From positions 1 to 41,777 of the forward strand of contig DCUQ01000054.1 of the NCBI GenBank assembly GCA_002327865.1: DNA of 41,777 nt, in the 5' to 3' direction. Under the pieces are notes generated by a model, which was not told the origin of the DNA, did not search any database, and worked only from the letters and a program-made list of their open reading frames with translations. Positions 33,319 through 41,777 of this stretch are shown piece by piece. This DNA is from Syntrophaceae bacterium UBA2210. Its GTDB lineage: Bacteria; Desulfobacterota; Syntrophia; Syntrophales; UBA2210. How positions within the stretch are numbered: the first letter of the stretch is position 1; each line of letters starts with the position of its first letter. Both the position numbers and the translations under genes were made by a program.

Positions 33319-35055
33319 TTAAGCAAAGGGATTCTTATCCATATCGGACCATAATTGTTTTACATATTCATCAAATTCTTCGTTCGGTATATCTTTCATC
33401 CTCGATATGCGTGGCAGCATCTTCGAAGATGCTATATCGCTTACCAGCACGTCAGTTTCAGTCGCTTCTTTCGCCAGATCATAAAACCGCATGATAGTGC
33501 TGAGCATCATGTGCGTTCTTTTGGGTTCCGTGTAGGTGTCGACGGGGTGATACGCGCTCTGCATGAGAAAATCTTCTCTGATCATGCGCGCCGCAAGAAG
33601 TACCAGTTTGTCGTCTTCGGGCAACGCTTCGGGTCCTACGAGCCGGACGATTTCTTCCAGCTCAGCTTCATGCTGAAGCGTGATGAGGGTCTTGTTTCTG
33701 ATGCTTATATAATCGGAACTTATCTTGTTCCACCACTTGTCTACCGAATCGGTATAGAAACTGTAGCTTTGAAGCCAGTTTATCGTAGGAAAATGCCTTT
33801 TATTGGCCAGTGCGACATCCAGCGAGTACAGCACATCGACTATTCTCAGGGTCGCCTGGGTTACGGGTTCACTGAAATCCGCACCGGGGGGGCTTACTGA
33901 ACCGATTACAGTGGCCGACCCCATCCTTTCAGGCTTTCCGATGCACTTAACCCTCCCCGATCTCTCGTAGAAGGCCGAAAGTCTTGACCCCAGATACGTG
34001 GGGAATCCTTCTTCGCCGGGTGTTTCTTCGAGCCGCGCGCCGATTTCCCTCATTGCCTCGGCCCACCTGGATGTCGAGTCGGCGACAAGGAGAACGTCGT
34101 ATCCCATATCCCTGAAATATTCGGCCATGGTTATACCGATGAAGATGCTTATCTCCCTGGCAACGACGGGCATGTTCGATGTGTTGGCGATAAATATCTC
34201 CTTTTCCTGGAGAAGCCTGTCCGTTGCAGGATCTTTCAGTTTTTTGAAGCTGTGGAGCACGTCCGCCATTTCATTTCCCCGTTCTCCGCAACCTACGTAG
34301 ATGTTGAGCTGGGTCTGAGACCATCTGGCCATCTGCTGCAGTGTAACGGTCTTGCCGGTACCGAATCCTCCCGGGATGGCGGCCTTTCCTCCCAATGCCA
34401 GGGGGAACAGATAGTCGATAATCCTCGTGCCGGTTACAAGAAGATCTTCAGGATTAGACCTTTGCTTATATAACCTTGGTTTTCTTGCCGGCCACTTCTG
34501 CATGAGGGTCAAAGGTTTTTCCGCGCCTTCGTACTCCAGCAAAGCAATGGTTTCTTCTATGGTGAACTCTCCTTCGGATATTTCCAGGATGGTTCCCTGT
34601 AATCCTATCGGTACCATTATCCTGTGTTCTATAAGGCCCGTTTCAGGAACGGTCCCAATGATATCGCCCTCCTGTACGGTATCACCGGCTTTGACAGTGG
34701 GGGTGAAATGCCATTTCTTCTCCCGGTTGAGGGCATCCGTTCGTACGCCGCGCACGAGAAAATCGCCGATGTCATCCATCATCGTTATTAGAGATCGCTG
34801 GACACCGTCATAGATGTTTCCAACAAGTCCCGGCCCGAGTTCCACCATAAGAATTGCCCCCGTCCCGGTTACCGGTTCTCCAACCCTGAGACCTACAGTG
34901 TCCTCGTACACCTGAATGACCGCCTTATCTCTTTCGAGGCCGATGATTTCCCCGGTGAGTCTCTCGTCACCCACATCGACGACTTCGTATACCTGAGAAC
35001 CTCTCATGTCTTCGGCGATTACGACGGGTCCCGAAATTTTCCAGATCTTGCCCAT
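33319..35055 (-). CDS. ntpA: V-type ATPase subunit A (catalytic)
   Basis: A 578-residue catalytic subunit. The P-loop is GGFGTGKT (229-236), with first-residue variation from the more common GPFG form; catalytic Glu258 lies in CGERGNEM. The characteristic long non-homologous insert of A subunits is present (about 110-195), as is PPGADFSEPV near residue 390. It hydrolyses or makes ATP to drive or use rotation. Its start follows a 136-base gap after subunit F that contains a perfect hairpin, whereas most other junctions in the operon are tight. Confidence 0.96.
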   Translation of the reverse strand: MGKIWKISGPVVIAEDMRGSQVYEVVDVGDERLTGEIIGLERDKAVIQVYEDTVGLRVGEPVTGTGAILMVELGPGLVGNIYDGVQRSLITMMDDIGDFLVRGVRTDALNREKKWHFTPTVKAGDTVQEGDIIGTVPETGLIEHRIMVPIGLQGTILEISEGEFTIEETIALLEYEGAEKPLTLMQKWPARKPRLYKQRSNPEDLLVTGTRIIDYLFPLALGGKAAIPGGFGTGKTVTLQQMARWSQTQLNIYVGCGERGNEMADVLHSFKKLKDPATDRLLQEKEIFIANTSNMPVVAREISIFIGITMAEYFRDMGYDVLLVADSTSRWAEAMREIGARLEETPGEEGFPTYLGSRLSAFYERSGRVKCIGKPERMGSATVIGSVSPPGADFSEPVTQATLRIVDVLYSLDVALANKRHFPTINWLQSYSFYTDSVDKWWNKISSDYISIRNKTLITLQHEAELEEIVRLVGPEALPEDDKLVLLAARMIREDFLMQSAYHPVDTYTEPKRTHMMLSTIMRFYDLAKEATETDVLVSDIASSKMLPRISRMKDIPNEEFDEYVKQLWSDMDKNPFA

Positions 35056-35150
35056 GGATCATGCCTCATTTTTATATGTGACGTATGTTCGAAACATTGT
35101 TATTTATGCCGCAGCCAGCGGCTTGCTTCCCTCCGTGCGCCAATCTCCAG

Positions 35151-35180
35151 GCAGGCCGGTTGGAATAATTATCGGCCTGC
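35151..35180. repeat. 8-bp perfect inverted repeat between subunits F and A
   Basis: GCAGGCCG (35151-35158) and CGGCCTGC (35173-35180) with a 14-base loop. No T-run follows on either strand. It may be an mRNA-processing or stabilising hairpin that raises expression of A and B relative to the genes before it. Confidence 0.55.
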
Positions 35181-35191
35181 ACCCTGCGTCA

Positions 35192-35545
35192 TCAGATATC
35201 GACGTTAAAACCGATAAGCTTCTTCGTATATGCCTTGTAATATCCCTTGACATCCTGTTCCTTTGCTCTGAACCCGGAAGGAATCCCCATGACGATTACC
35301 GGACGTTTTTTGCGTTCCTTTATGCTTTTCAACGTGTCTGCAACTCCCGCAGCCCACTCTTCCGGGATCATGATGATTCCGACCGAACTGTCGTCGGAGA
35401 GCTCTATCAGGGCCGCCTTGACTTCCTCATGCATTTTTTCTCCGTCGTCTATTATCCGGTACTTCTCGACGCCGGCGAGCCTGATCAATGCCGTTTGATC
35501 CCTGTTTCCTATGATTGCGATGTCTATATTCTCGGGTTGAGTCAT
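35192..35545 (-). CDS. ntpG: V-type ATPase subunit F
   Basis: A 117-residue small Rossmann-like protein: IDIAIIGNRDQTALIRLAGV near the start, VGIIMIPEEWA, and a C-terminal helix. With subunit D it forms the rotor tip; the equivalent in E. hirae is NtpG. The ATG at 35545 overlaps the stop of subunit C (ATGA), fixing the start and showing coupled translation. A longer in-frame extension lies inside the C gene and is rejected. Confidence 0.9.
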   Translation of the reverse strand: MTQPENIDIAIIGNRDQTALIRLAGVEKYRIIDDGEKMHEEVKAALIELSDDSSVGIIMIPEEWAAGVADTLKSIKERKKRPVIVMGIPSGFRAKEQDVKGYYKAYTKKLIGFNVDI

Positions 35546-36579
35546 GCCGCAATTACCAGTTCCCTTATTGTTTCCGCAGGTATTCCGTCCGTAAGCATTC
35601 TGAAGATCAGTCGCAAATTTCGTATTTCCCGTTCCTTGATCAGCAGATACCATACCATGCTGGAAGCGGATAATACTCTGGGAGAGAGAAGATCCTTCAA
35701 CATCTGAAACCTGTGCCGTTCCGTTATTATATCTACTATCGTGATGTTTCCGTCTTTTTCGTATTCCTTGGATATGTCCCGTGCCATTGCATGGTATCCT
35801 GTATTTTCCAATTTTCCTGTTATTTCAGTCATCTTCAGGGCGAGTAATTCTTTTATAATGCCTTCCGATAACGAGCGGCCGCCGCTGAGTACCGGGGCGT
35901 CCCCGGCATAATCTCCCTCCAGAGATAACCTGAAAATTGTTTGCAGGTTTGCCATGTCGATAATGCTTTCGAAAACCTGTACAAGTAATTGTCCGTCGGT
36001 CATATGTTTGAAAATGTTTAACAGTTTACGATAGTAGTGATCTTGAAGCCTTGCTTCACCTTCAGACGCGGATCGCGCGTCTTTTATGCTGCTATTCTCC
36101 ATGATCCTTATGTAATCGCCAAGGTTGCATTTCGCCAGGATTTCGTACACGTCATCCATTTCCTGCGCGTCGGCCATTTTTTCCAGGTATTCCCTGTTAT
36201 ACACAACGCCCAGCGGAACGAGTGAAGATGTCGCGTTTTTTAACATCATCCTGAGCTTTATCCTGATATTCAGAACATCATATTTTTCGACATACAGGTC
36301 CACTATGCGCGACATTTCAGGAGGTATGGTAGATCCTCCAAACCGCTTCAGGCACTCTCCCATATAGAGCCACAGATGTGTATCGACATCGTCGAAGGTT
36401 TTGACAGGCTGGCTCAGCAAGTATTCGCCAATGTCCGAATCGCCTACTATCTCCAGGGCATCCTGCATATTCTCCGCTCTCCGCATAATCTCTTCCATAT
36501 GCCCTGCGGTTACGCAGCGAGACTCTTCACCTTTGAGATAAGCCGATATGAATGCATAACGCGCGTTCGTAAGATTCAA
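35542..36579 (-). CDS. ntpC: V-type ATPase subunit C (rotor socket)
   Basis: A 345-residue all-helical protein equivalent to subunit C/d, which links the central shaft to the membrane ring. Features include YAFISAYLKGEESR at the N-terminus and repeated motifs such as YDVLNIRIKLRMM and LRLIFRMLTDG near the C-terminus, the normal three-part repeat. The start is a TTG overlapping the stop of subunit E (TTGA). The end overlaps subunit F by four bases. Confidence 0.92.
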   Translation of the reverse strand: MNLTNARYAFISAYLKGEESRCVTAGHMEEIMRRAENMQDALEIVGDSDIGEYLLSQPVKTFDDVDTHLWLYMGECLKRFGGSTIPPEMSRIVDLYVEKYDVLNIRIKLRMMLKNATSSLVPLGVVYNREYLEKMADAQEMDDVYEILAKCNLGDYIRIMENSSIKDARSASEGEARLQDHYYRKLLNIFKHMTDGQLLVQVFESIIDMANLQTIFRLSLEGDYAGDAPVLSGGRSLSEGIIKELLALKMTEITGKLENTGYHAMARDISKEYEKDGNITIVDIITERHRFQMLKDLLSPRVLSASSMVWYLLIKEREIRNLRLIFRMLTDGIPAETIRELVIAA

Positions 36580-37172
36580 TTTTCATCATCTCCGAAAAGT
36601 TCTCTGCCTATCTGGGGCAGGATCTTTGGTATAAGCATCTCAAGTCTCATATCGAACGTATTATCGATGCTTACCATTCCGTCCGTCGATTCCGCCATGA
36701 CACCCCCCATGCAGTCGAATTCGACGATTTCCGTTATCCTTTCCCTCATGCCTTCGTTTTCTTCCACAATCTTGCGGGCGACGGCAATATCCCGCGGCGA
36801 CACGAGAAGTCTGAGTTTGTCCTCCGTTTCGAAGGCTTTCATCGTTTCATCGATAATGTTTGTGAGTGTGCGTTCATCCATTGCCTTGCCGAGTAAATCT
36901 TTCTTTACCCGTGCGATAACTTCTTTAATAACGGAATCCTTCTCCCTGAGGATTTCCTGGCGCGCCTTGAGAGAAGATTGTGCAAGAATTCTCGATGCCT
37001 CGCGCCTGGCATCCGATGTGACTTTAATTTTCTCCTCCTCGAGCCGTTTCCTCTTTTGTCCTTTTGCGTTGGTTATAAGTTCTTCGGCTTTTACCCTTGC
37101 ATTGGCGGTGATTTCATCCGCCTCTCCCTGTGCTTTTTCGAGAACAGCCGTTCGTATCTTATCGGTTTTCAT
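36576..37172 (-). CDS. ntpE: V-type ATPase subunit E (peripheral stalk)
   Basis: A 198-residue stalk subunit. The N-terminal half is a long charged coiled coil (about 1-105; repeated Ala/Lys/Glu pattern such as ARVKAEELITNAKGQ), and the C-terminal globular half contains GMVSIDNTFDMRLEML, a conserved E-subunit motif. It pairs with the H/G subunit encoded at the end of the cluster. The start ATG lies 21 bases after subunit K. Confidence 0.92.
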   Translation of the reverse strand: MKTDKIRTAVLEKAQGEADEITANARVKAEELITNAKGQKRKRLEEEKIKVTSDARREASRILAQSSLKARQEILREKDSVIKEVIARVKKDLLGKAMDERTLTNIIDETMKAFETEDKLRLLVSPRDIAVARKIVEENEGMRERITEIVEFDCMGGVMAESTDGMVSIDNTFDMRLEMLIPKILPQIGRELFGDDEN

Positions 37173-37193
37173 AATTATCCCCTGTAGTTCTCA

Positions 37194-37661
37194 TCACATA
37201 AGTTTGAGTATGCTGAGTGTCATAACCGAGAAAACGAGTCCCAAAACGCCTATAAGTTCGACGAAAACTGCAAGCATCATGGCTGAGGTAAGAATCCCTC
37301 CTTTTGTTTTCGGCAGTAGGGCGATACCGGAGGCACAGACCGATCCCTGATAAGCCCCGGAAAAGCATTCGGCCATACCGCCGATGACGCCCACGGCCAG
37401 GACCCCGAGACCGGCACCACCGGTAGCTGGCAATCCCGGAAGTACAACAGTCAGAATCATAATCAGGATGATCAATCCGTAAAAACTCTGTGTCATCGGC
37501 AGCGAAGCAAGCACGATAACGTTTCTTAACTGGCCAGGCTCTTCAGATATTGTCGCTACCCCCGCCGATGCCGCCATTGCGATTCCTATCGCCGACCCGG
37601 CAAGTCCGCCTCCCAGTGCGATAGCTCCTCCCAGAGTAGCTAATGCTTGTATTTCAGTCAT
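37194..37661 (-). CDS. ntpK: V-type ATPase subunit K (rotor ring), Na+-type binding site
   Basis: A 155-residue four-helix proteolipid made of two fused hairpins. Only the second hairpin carries the carboxylate, Glu135. Aligned with E. hirae NtpK, whose Na+ ligands are Leu61, Thr64, Gln65, Gln110 and Glu139, the equivalents here are Leu54, Thr57, Gln58 (LPMTQ), Gln105 (SGAYQG) and Glu135 (VFVELIG). All five are conserved. Known chemistry therefore predicts Na+ translocation. One carboxylate per four helices gives few ions per turn, which suits an ATP-driven pump more than a synthase; that is inference. Confidence 0.93.
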   Translation of the reverse strand: MTEIQALATLGGAIALGGGLAGSAIGIAMAASAGVATISEEPGQLRNVIVLASLPMTQSFYGLIILIMILTVVLPGLPATGGAGLGVLAVGVIGGMAECFSGAYQGSVCASGIALLPKTKGGILTSAMMLAVFVELIGVLGLVFSVMTLSILKLM

Positions 37662-37675
37662 GTTGTCACCTCACT

Positions 37676-39679
37676 TTATGATTTCGTACCAACAATTACA
37701 TGTCTCTCCGGCCTGATATGGAGTGGGGTATATTTTCTTCCACCCCCTTCATAAAATTTCAAAAGAAATTCTACGAAGCAAAGCCTGAGAGAGTGAATAA
37801 ATGCAGCCAGACTGCTGAGAAATAAATTCAACAGATGAAATATGACAAACAGGATAATTCCGATAATAAGTCCGAGCGTTGTACCGATAATACCCGGAAC
37901 GAATCCCGAGAGACCGGCGGAAATCCAGTCTGCCAGGAGGTTGAATGCGGAAGCGAGATAAAACGTCGCAAGCCCGACACCTGCAAGCCGGGAATATGAC
38001 ATAATGTCACCGAGCAGACCGGTCAGTTCGAAGATCCAGAAAATTCCTCCCAGACCGCCCATCTGCATAAATCCCGCCACGACTATCAAGGCCAGGCCGA
38101 TTATCATGGGATAGGCCATCAGGGAATATATCGAGGAACTGAGAGGAATAAGTTCAACATGCAGAAGAGCCTTAAAGACGTAAGGTATTCCGAAGAGTTC
38201 CGTAATGAAGAGCCCTGCCTTGCTTACAACCAGTCCTTTATTTCTTTCCCTTATCCCTCTTATCAGGGAAAGTATATGAGCCGTGTTCACATGCACAAGG
38301 CCGATTACGAGCGAGATAACAATGAATGAGATCGGATCGGAGAGTTGACTCTGCACCCACTTCGCGAGTGCGAGTTTCTGCAACTCGATACCGAAATAGA
38401 TATTCAGTAAATCACCCAGATACGTTCCCGATAATATTCCGAATATCAGCGCTACTATGCCGCTTATGTACAAGACGTTCCTGAATAAATTGACCGCTTC
38501 GGTTGACGGATCATCAACAAGTTTGTCGAGTACGAATCTTGCGAGGATTAACAGACCTGCAGCATAGACGACATCGCAGAGCATCAGGCCGAAAAAGAAG
38601 GCAAAAAAGTAGGCCACGCATGGTGTCGGATCCCACCCGCCGTATCTGGGAAGACTGAAGAGATTAACGATTACCTCAAAGGGTTTGATCGCACGCGGGT
38701 TTTGCAATTTTGTCGGGGGTTCGTCAGAAGGCCCGGGTTTGCTTGAATCGATAAATACATTGTCCAGAGATTCCTGTACCTGTGATATTATACGATCCGC
38801 TTTTTTCCTGGGGACCCAGCCTTCTATGAGCGAGACGTAACGGGTTTCGCATGTCCGCTCGACAGCGGACAAAGTTTCGTCTTCCCGGGTGATCATTTCT
38901 CTGTACCGGGCGATTTCCTCCAGCTTTTCCGTGGTAATCGTCTCTATCTCTTTTCCCAGTTTGTCGATCTGTTTTCTCTTTTGCCTGATTATGTCATCCT
39001 TCTTAACTATGAATTCTTGTAAAATTATTTCCTCATCAGGAATCTCGAGAGGAAATACTCCGAGATTTTTTGCCAGGGTTTCGACTTTACCTTGCCTGTC
39101 GGTTCTGCCGATAGTGTAGACCGCTGTCTCATCTCCCGAAGCGACTGTTATATGTTCAAGGATATGTTCACGGGTCTTTTCCAGAAATGTCTTGCATGTT
39201 TCCGTCGGGAATACCCATACCTTCGTAAAGAGGTAGTCTCCGGAATAGTTCAGATCTTTCAGGGGCAGGTTTATCTCATGCGCGAGGGCATCCAGATATC
39301 TTCCCATCCCTTCCATATTGGAGATATCTGTCTCCAGTTTTGACAAGTCTTCTCGAAGACGCGCACATTTTTCACGCAGCTTACCAGTCTGATGTAATAT
39401 TGTGTCCAGCGGCTGAGCTTTTATATCTTCCGGTATTAATATCCTGTGCTCTCCTTTGACATGCGAAAGAATATCGCTGATATTCGCGGAGATTTTTCTT
39501 ATAAGGTTTCTTTTTTCCGTTATTTTCGCCCTGTCGGCGGCATCCAGTTCGCGGGGTTCTTCTATGTGAAGGGCACCTGTTGTTTTCAAAAGCTCCAGGG
39601 CTTTCGCCGAAGCATCTTTTGTTATTACCACCCTGATCTTGAGCATCGCCTCAGGTGTATTTATAAGCAGCGGGATCAT
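37676..39679 (-). CDS. ntpI: V-type ATPase subunit I (membrane stator)
   Basis: A 667-residue stator that forms the ion path with the K ring. The N-terminal half (about 1-335) is cytoplasmic with coiled-coil arms. The C-terminal half has seven or eight membrane helices; conserved motifs include SYSRLAGVGLA with the essential-type Arg, and SLRLCFVEFLLKFYEGGGRKY near the end. The ATG at 39679 is chosen for its GGAAGGT ribosome binding site; an in-frame ATG at 39742 has none, and another Met 12 residues in is also possible. It is the first structural gene of the operon. Confidence 0.93.
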   Translation of the reverse strand: MIPLLINTPEAMLKIRVVITKDASAKALELLKTTGALHIEEPRELDAADRAKITEKRNLIRKISANISDILSHVKGEHRILIPEDIKAQPLDTILHQTGKLREKCARLREDLSKLETDISNMEGMGRYLDALAHEINLPLKDLNYSGDYLFTKVWVFPTETCKTFLEKTREHILEHITVASGDETAVYTIGRTDRQGKVETLAKNLGVFPLEIPDEEIILQEFIVKKDDIIRQKRKQIDKLGKEIETITTEKLEEIARYREMITREDETLSAVERTCETRYVSLIEGWVPRKKADRIISQVQESLDNVFIDSSKPGPSDEPPTKLQNPRAIKPFEVIVNLFSLPRYGGWDPTPCVAYFFAFFFGLMLCDVVYAAGLLILARFVLDKLVDDPSTEAVNLFRNVLYISGIVALIFGILSGTYLGDLLNIYFGIELQKLALAKWVQSQLSDPISFIVISLVIGLVHVNTAHILSLIRGIRERNKGLVVSKAGLFITELFGIPYVFKALLHVELIPLSSSIYSLMAYPMIIGLALIVVAGFMQMGGLGGIFWIFELTGLLGDIMSYSRLAGVGLATFYLASAFNLLADWISAGLSGFVPGIIGTTLGLIIGIILFVIFHLLNLFLSSLAAFIHSLRLCFVEFLLKFYEGGGRKYTPLHIRPERHVIVGTKS

Positions 39680-40062
39680 CTGGTTACCTTCCGTCTTGAA
39701 AGAATTGTTTATAAAATCCAAAATTTGACTTCGGAAATACACTCGATTATCGACGGATTTTCAGGTTCTTTCATGGCAGGTTTGTTCTGTTATCCGGTGG
39801 CTTGTTTCCTCCTTTTTTGCTGGTGAATGTAACCGGACTTGTCCAATTTCCGGAGAAAACTTTTTCTCTAATGTAAGAGAGAAGCTTGGTGTATGTCAAG
39901 GTGTTTCGCAATGGCTGCCTCGAAAATCTTTTCTGATTTGCGTACGGTTTGATTTTCATGATAGGATGCATAATCGCTGTTGAGGCTGTCTGCAAGGATC
40001 GATGCGTTTGTTTCTGCAGGGTGCTGCGCCAACGAAAGGATGCCACGCAAGGGGGAAGATTA
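39680..40062. other. Divergent intergenic region between the V-type ATPase operon and ttcA-like gene
   Basis: Contains the minus-strand promoter at 39871-39899 and an approximately 180-base leader. In that leader AAAGGAGG (minus strand, near 39807-39815) is a perfect ribosome binding site with no start codon at a usable distance. On the minus strand a 21-codon frame from ATG 39774 is possible but lies over 30 bases away from it. Confidence 0.5.
39871..39899 (-). promoter_or_regulatory. Candidate promoter of the V-type ATPase operon
   Basis: On the minus strand consensus TTGACA (39899-39894), a 17-base spacer and TTACAT (39876-39871). It is the best promoter match upstream of subunit I. Confidence 0.55.
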
Positions 40063-40848
40063 TTGTCGGGCGATAAAAATACAAAACTGTATCTGCATCT
40101 CAAAAAATGGCTGGAAAAGGTCGCTATTGATTATAATATGCTGCAGGAAGGCGACAGGGTGCTTGTCGGTGTCTCCGGAGGCGTGGACAGCCTGGTGCTG
40201 CTGGATCTTCTCCGTACCCCCATGGTGTTTCTTCCGCGGTTCTCGGTACTGGCAGTTAATATAGATCTTGGGTTTGATGAGGAATACCTCGGGTACGCTG
40301 AACTGGAACAATATCTTCAAAAGAACGGATATGAATATGTTATGGAGAAAACCGATATAGGGATTCTGGCTCACAGCGACTACAACAAAAAAAATCCGTG
40401 TTTTCTCTGTTCGCGGATGAGAAGAAAACGGATTTTCGAGATAGCAAACGAAACCGGGTGTAGTAAGATAGCCTTTGCACACCATAAAGATGACATCATA
40501 GAAACGTTGCTTATAAACATGTTTTATGGCAGGGAGATAAGCACAATGATGCCCGATCAGTCTGTATTCGGGGGAAAGTTTCATATTATCAGGCCGCTTG
40601 CTTACATAAATGAGCCCCTGATTAAAAAATATGCACGGGAGGAAAATATGCCCGTGATTCAAGACAAGTGTCCGACGAGTAAGACCTCGCGCAGATTGTA
40701 TATAAAGAAACTTCTGGATAATATGGAAAAGGACGACAAAGATGTGCGTGAGAACATCTTTAAATCGATGAGTCATGTAAAAATGGACTATCTTCCGGGT
40801 CAGGAGGCGGATGATTGCTCTTTGCGCGTAATATCCGCGGAAAGCTGA
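40063..40848 (+). CDS. TtcA-family tRNA thiolation protein (PP-loop ATPase)
   Basis: A 261-residue protein with the PP-loop SGGVDS (38-43), CxxC at Cys113 and Cys116 (CFLC), the AHHKDDIIET motif (about 139-148) and a third cysteine, Cys203 (QDKCPTSK). These are the features of TtcA-type enzymes, which bind a [4Fe-4S] cluster with three Cys and put sulfur on tRNA (C32 in E. coli). The exact tRNA target here is uncertain. The TTG at 40063 is chosen because AAGGGGGAAG lies just before it. smpB follows after 12 bases. Confidence 0.85.
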   Translation: MSGDKNTKLYLHLKKWLEKVAIDYNMLQEGDRVLVGVSGGVDSLVLLDLLRTPMVFLPRFSVLAVNIDLGFDEEYLGYAELEQYLQKNGYEYVMEKTDIGILAHSDYNKKNPCFLCSRMRRKRIFEIANETGCSKIAFAHHKDDIIETLLINMFYGREISTMMPDQSVFGGKFHIIRPLAYINEPLIKKYAREENMPVIQDKCPTSKTSRRLYIKKLLDNMEKDDKDVRENIFKSMSHVKMDYLPGQEADDCSLRVISAES

Positions 40849-40860
40849 ACGAGTTACATA

Positions 40861-41340
40861 ATGGCGAAAAAAAATGCGGCCGCCGAAAAGATCATATGCC
40901 AGAACAAGCTGGCACGGCGCAATTATTTTATAGAAGACACCTATGAGGCGGGGATTGTTCTTGCAGGGACCGAGGTTAAGGCGCTTCGCGAGGGTAGAGG
41001 AAACATTAAAGACAGCTATGCCCAGGTGAAGAACGGTGAGGTGTTTGTCTACGATATGCACATCAGCCCCTATTCCCATGGGAACCGCTACAATCAAAAT
41101 GCCCTGAGGGTTCGCAAGCTGCTCCTGCACAAGCGGGAAATTAAAAAGCTATATGGAAAAGCCAACGAAAAAGGGATTACGCTGGTCCCACTGAAGCTCT
41201 ACTTCAAGAACGGAAAGGTGAAACTGGAACTTGGCCTGGGGAAGGGAAAGAAGTTGTACGACAAGCGGGAAGATATCAAGCAAAGGGACGATATGAGGGA
41301 CGTACAGAGGGACATTGCCGCGCGAAGCAGGCGATGGTAG
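40861..41340 (+). CDS. smpB: SsrA-binding protein SmpB
   Basis: A 159-residue protein that binds tmRNA and brings it to stalled ribosomes. It shows the family pattern: [28 protein letters not shown] (motif running from about 19, quoted only for its key parts [11 protein letters not shown] and GTEVKALR), then NIKDSYAQV and a basic C-terminal tail [14 protein letters not shown]. The C-terminal tail mimics mRNA in the ribosome. ssrA lies directly downstream with its own promoter. Confidence 0.96.
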   Translation: MAKKNAAAEKIICQNKLARRNYFIEDTYEAGIVLAGTEVKALREGRGNIKDSYAQVKNGEVFVYDMHISPYSHGNRYNQNALRVRKLLLHKREIKKLYGKANEKGITLVPLKLYFKNGKVKLELGLGKGKKLYDKREDIKQRDDMRDVQRDIAARSRRW

Positions 41341-41356
41341 CGAACATACGCGCTTC

Positions 41357-41385
41357 TTGACTTGATCTGCGAACATGGTTATAAT
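41357..41385 (+). promoter_or_regulatory. Promoter of ssrA
   Basis: TTGACT (41357-41362), a 17-base spacer and a perfect TATAAT (41380-41385). Transcription would start about 20 bases before the mature 5' end of tmRNA. Confidence 0.85.
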
Positions 41386-41412
41386 AAGCGCAAAATAAAC
41401 GATCTTTCATAA

Positions 41413-41768
41413 GGGGGCGTCACGGTTTCGACGGGGATAGTTGAAGCTGTAGCAGCGTGCCGAGGTTCCTACAGGCCTCGTTAAACAGGTAGGAAAACAT
41501 AATCGCAGACAACTACGATTACGCTGTAGCCGCTTAAGACGGCTGCCGGTCTCCCGACCATGTCTGCCGGGTCGGATGAGAGCGTCATACAGGTGGGCTG
41601 GCTGAGTTCTCTTTCCTGGAGGGAACAAAGTGAGATCTAAACAGGATAGCGACTGATCAATCCTGCCTTTGGGAGTGTTCGGAAGCGAATTCTAAATCAA
41701 AGGATATGCACGTAGAAACTCCAGTGGAATATTTTCGGACGCGGGTTCGACTCCCGCCGCCTCCACCA
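41413..41768 (+). ncRNA. ssrA: Transfer-messenger RNA (tmRNA)
   Basis: A 356-base one-piece tmRNA. The 5' end GGGGGCG pairs with CGCCTCC at the 3' end, followed by A and an encoded CCA (41766-41768). The tRNA-like T arm has GGGTTCGACTCCC. The tag frame runs 41505-41537: after the non-coded Ala it encodes ADNYDYAVAA and a TAA stop, a tag type expected in deltaproteobacteria. It rescues ribosomes on broken mRNAs and marks the product for degradation. It lies 72 bases after its partner gene smpB. Confidence 0.96.
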
Positions 41769-41777
41769 TGATTTCAA

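Noticed and set aside
36376..37350. A 324-codon plus-strand frame, rich in Ser, opposite subunits C, E and K
   Set aside because: It is the shadow of the V-type ATPase genes; its Ser/Phe-rich composition is typical of such shadows.
40060..41130. A 356-codon minus-strand frame opposite the ttcA-like gene and smpB
   Set aside because: It is antisense to two recognised genes and has no domain or start signal.

Overview
The window looks like chromosome from a Desulfobacterota/Deltaproteobacteria-type anaerobe, perhaps close to the syntrophs. The evidence is a PxxKW cysteine-rich protein, a stand-alone F-type subunit c gene, a regulatory-type ptsH-ptsI pair, the thrS-infC-rpmI-rplT-pheS-pheT-ihfA-merR order, a GNA1162-like lipoprotein and a tmRNA tag ending YAVAA. 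This assignment is inference; no rRNA gene is present. There are no insertion sequences, phage genes or CRISPR arrays.

Layout. 1-2386: end of a PAS histidine kinase and its sigma-54 response regulator. 2626-2799: tRNA-Val(CAC) with promoter and terminator. 3.0-5.3 kb: a small membrane protein, a perfect 13-bp inverted repeat, a gammaproteobacterial-looking MepM-type endopeptidase and a DUF4186 protein. 5.6-7.1 kb: menA and a CPBP protease. 7.26-9.84 kb (minus): ilvB-ilvN behind a Val/Leu-rich leader peptide and attenuator. 10.2-12.1 kb: atpE and a double-Cache sensor. 12.4-14.7 kb: a small helical protein, two envelope proteins, pgsA and tRNA-Val(GAC). 14.86-22.3 kb: translation operon, with infC probably starting at an AUA codon. 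22.5-22.8 kb (minus): PxxKW protein. 23.3-28.4 kb: ptsH, ptsI, plsB, each with small upstream reading frames. 28.5-29.75 kb (minus): enolase. 29.9-39.7 kb (minus): a V/A-type ATPase operon (I-K-E-C-F-A-B-D) followed by a DUF61/UPF0216 gene, an RsbRD_N-like gene and a stalk subunit H/G. 40.06-41.77 kb: a TtcA-family thiolase, smpB and ssrA.

How the parts fit. Two rotary ATPase types are represented. The V-type K subunit carries all five Na+ ligands known from Enterococcus hirae NtpK, while the F-type c subunit lacks the glutamine of Na+-type c rings. The inference is one Na+ machine and one probable H+ machine in the same cell. The most striking accessory gene is a member of a largely archaeal family (DUF61) overlapping the end of subunit D. 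The most complete regulatory structure is the ilvB leader, where the last codons of the leader peptide can pair 16 of 18 positions with the 5' arm of the terminator. All family names were assigned by reading protein sequences from memory; no database search was run.
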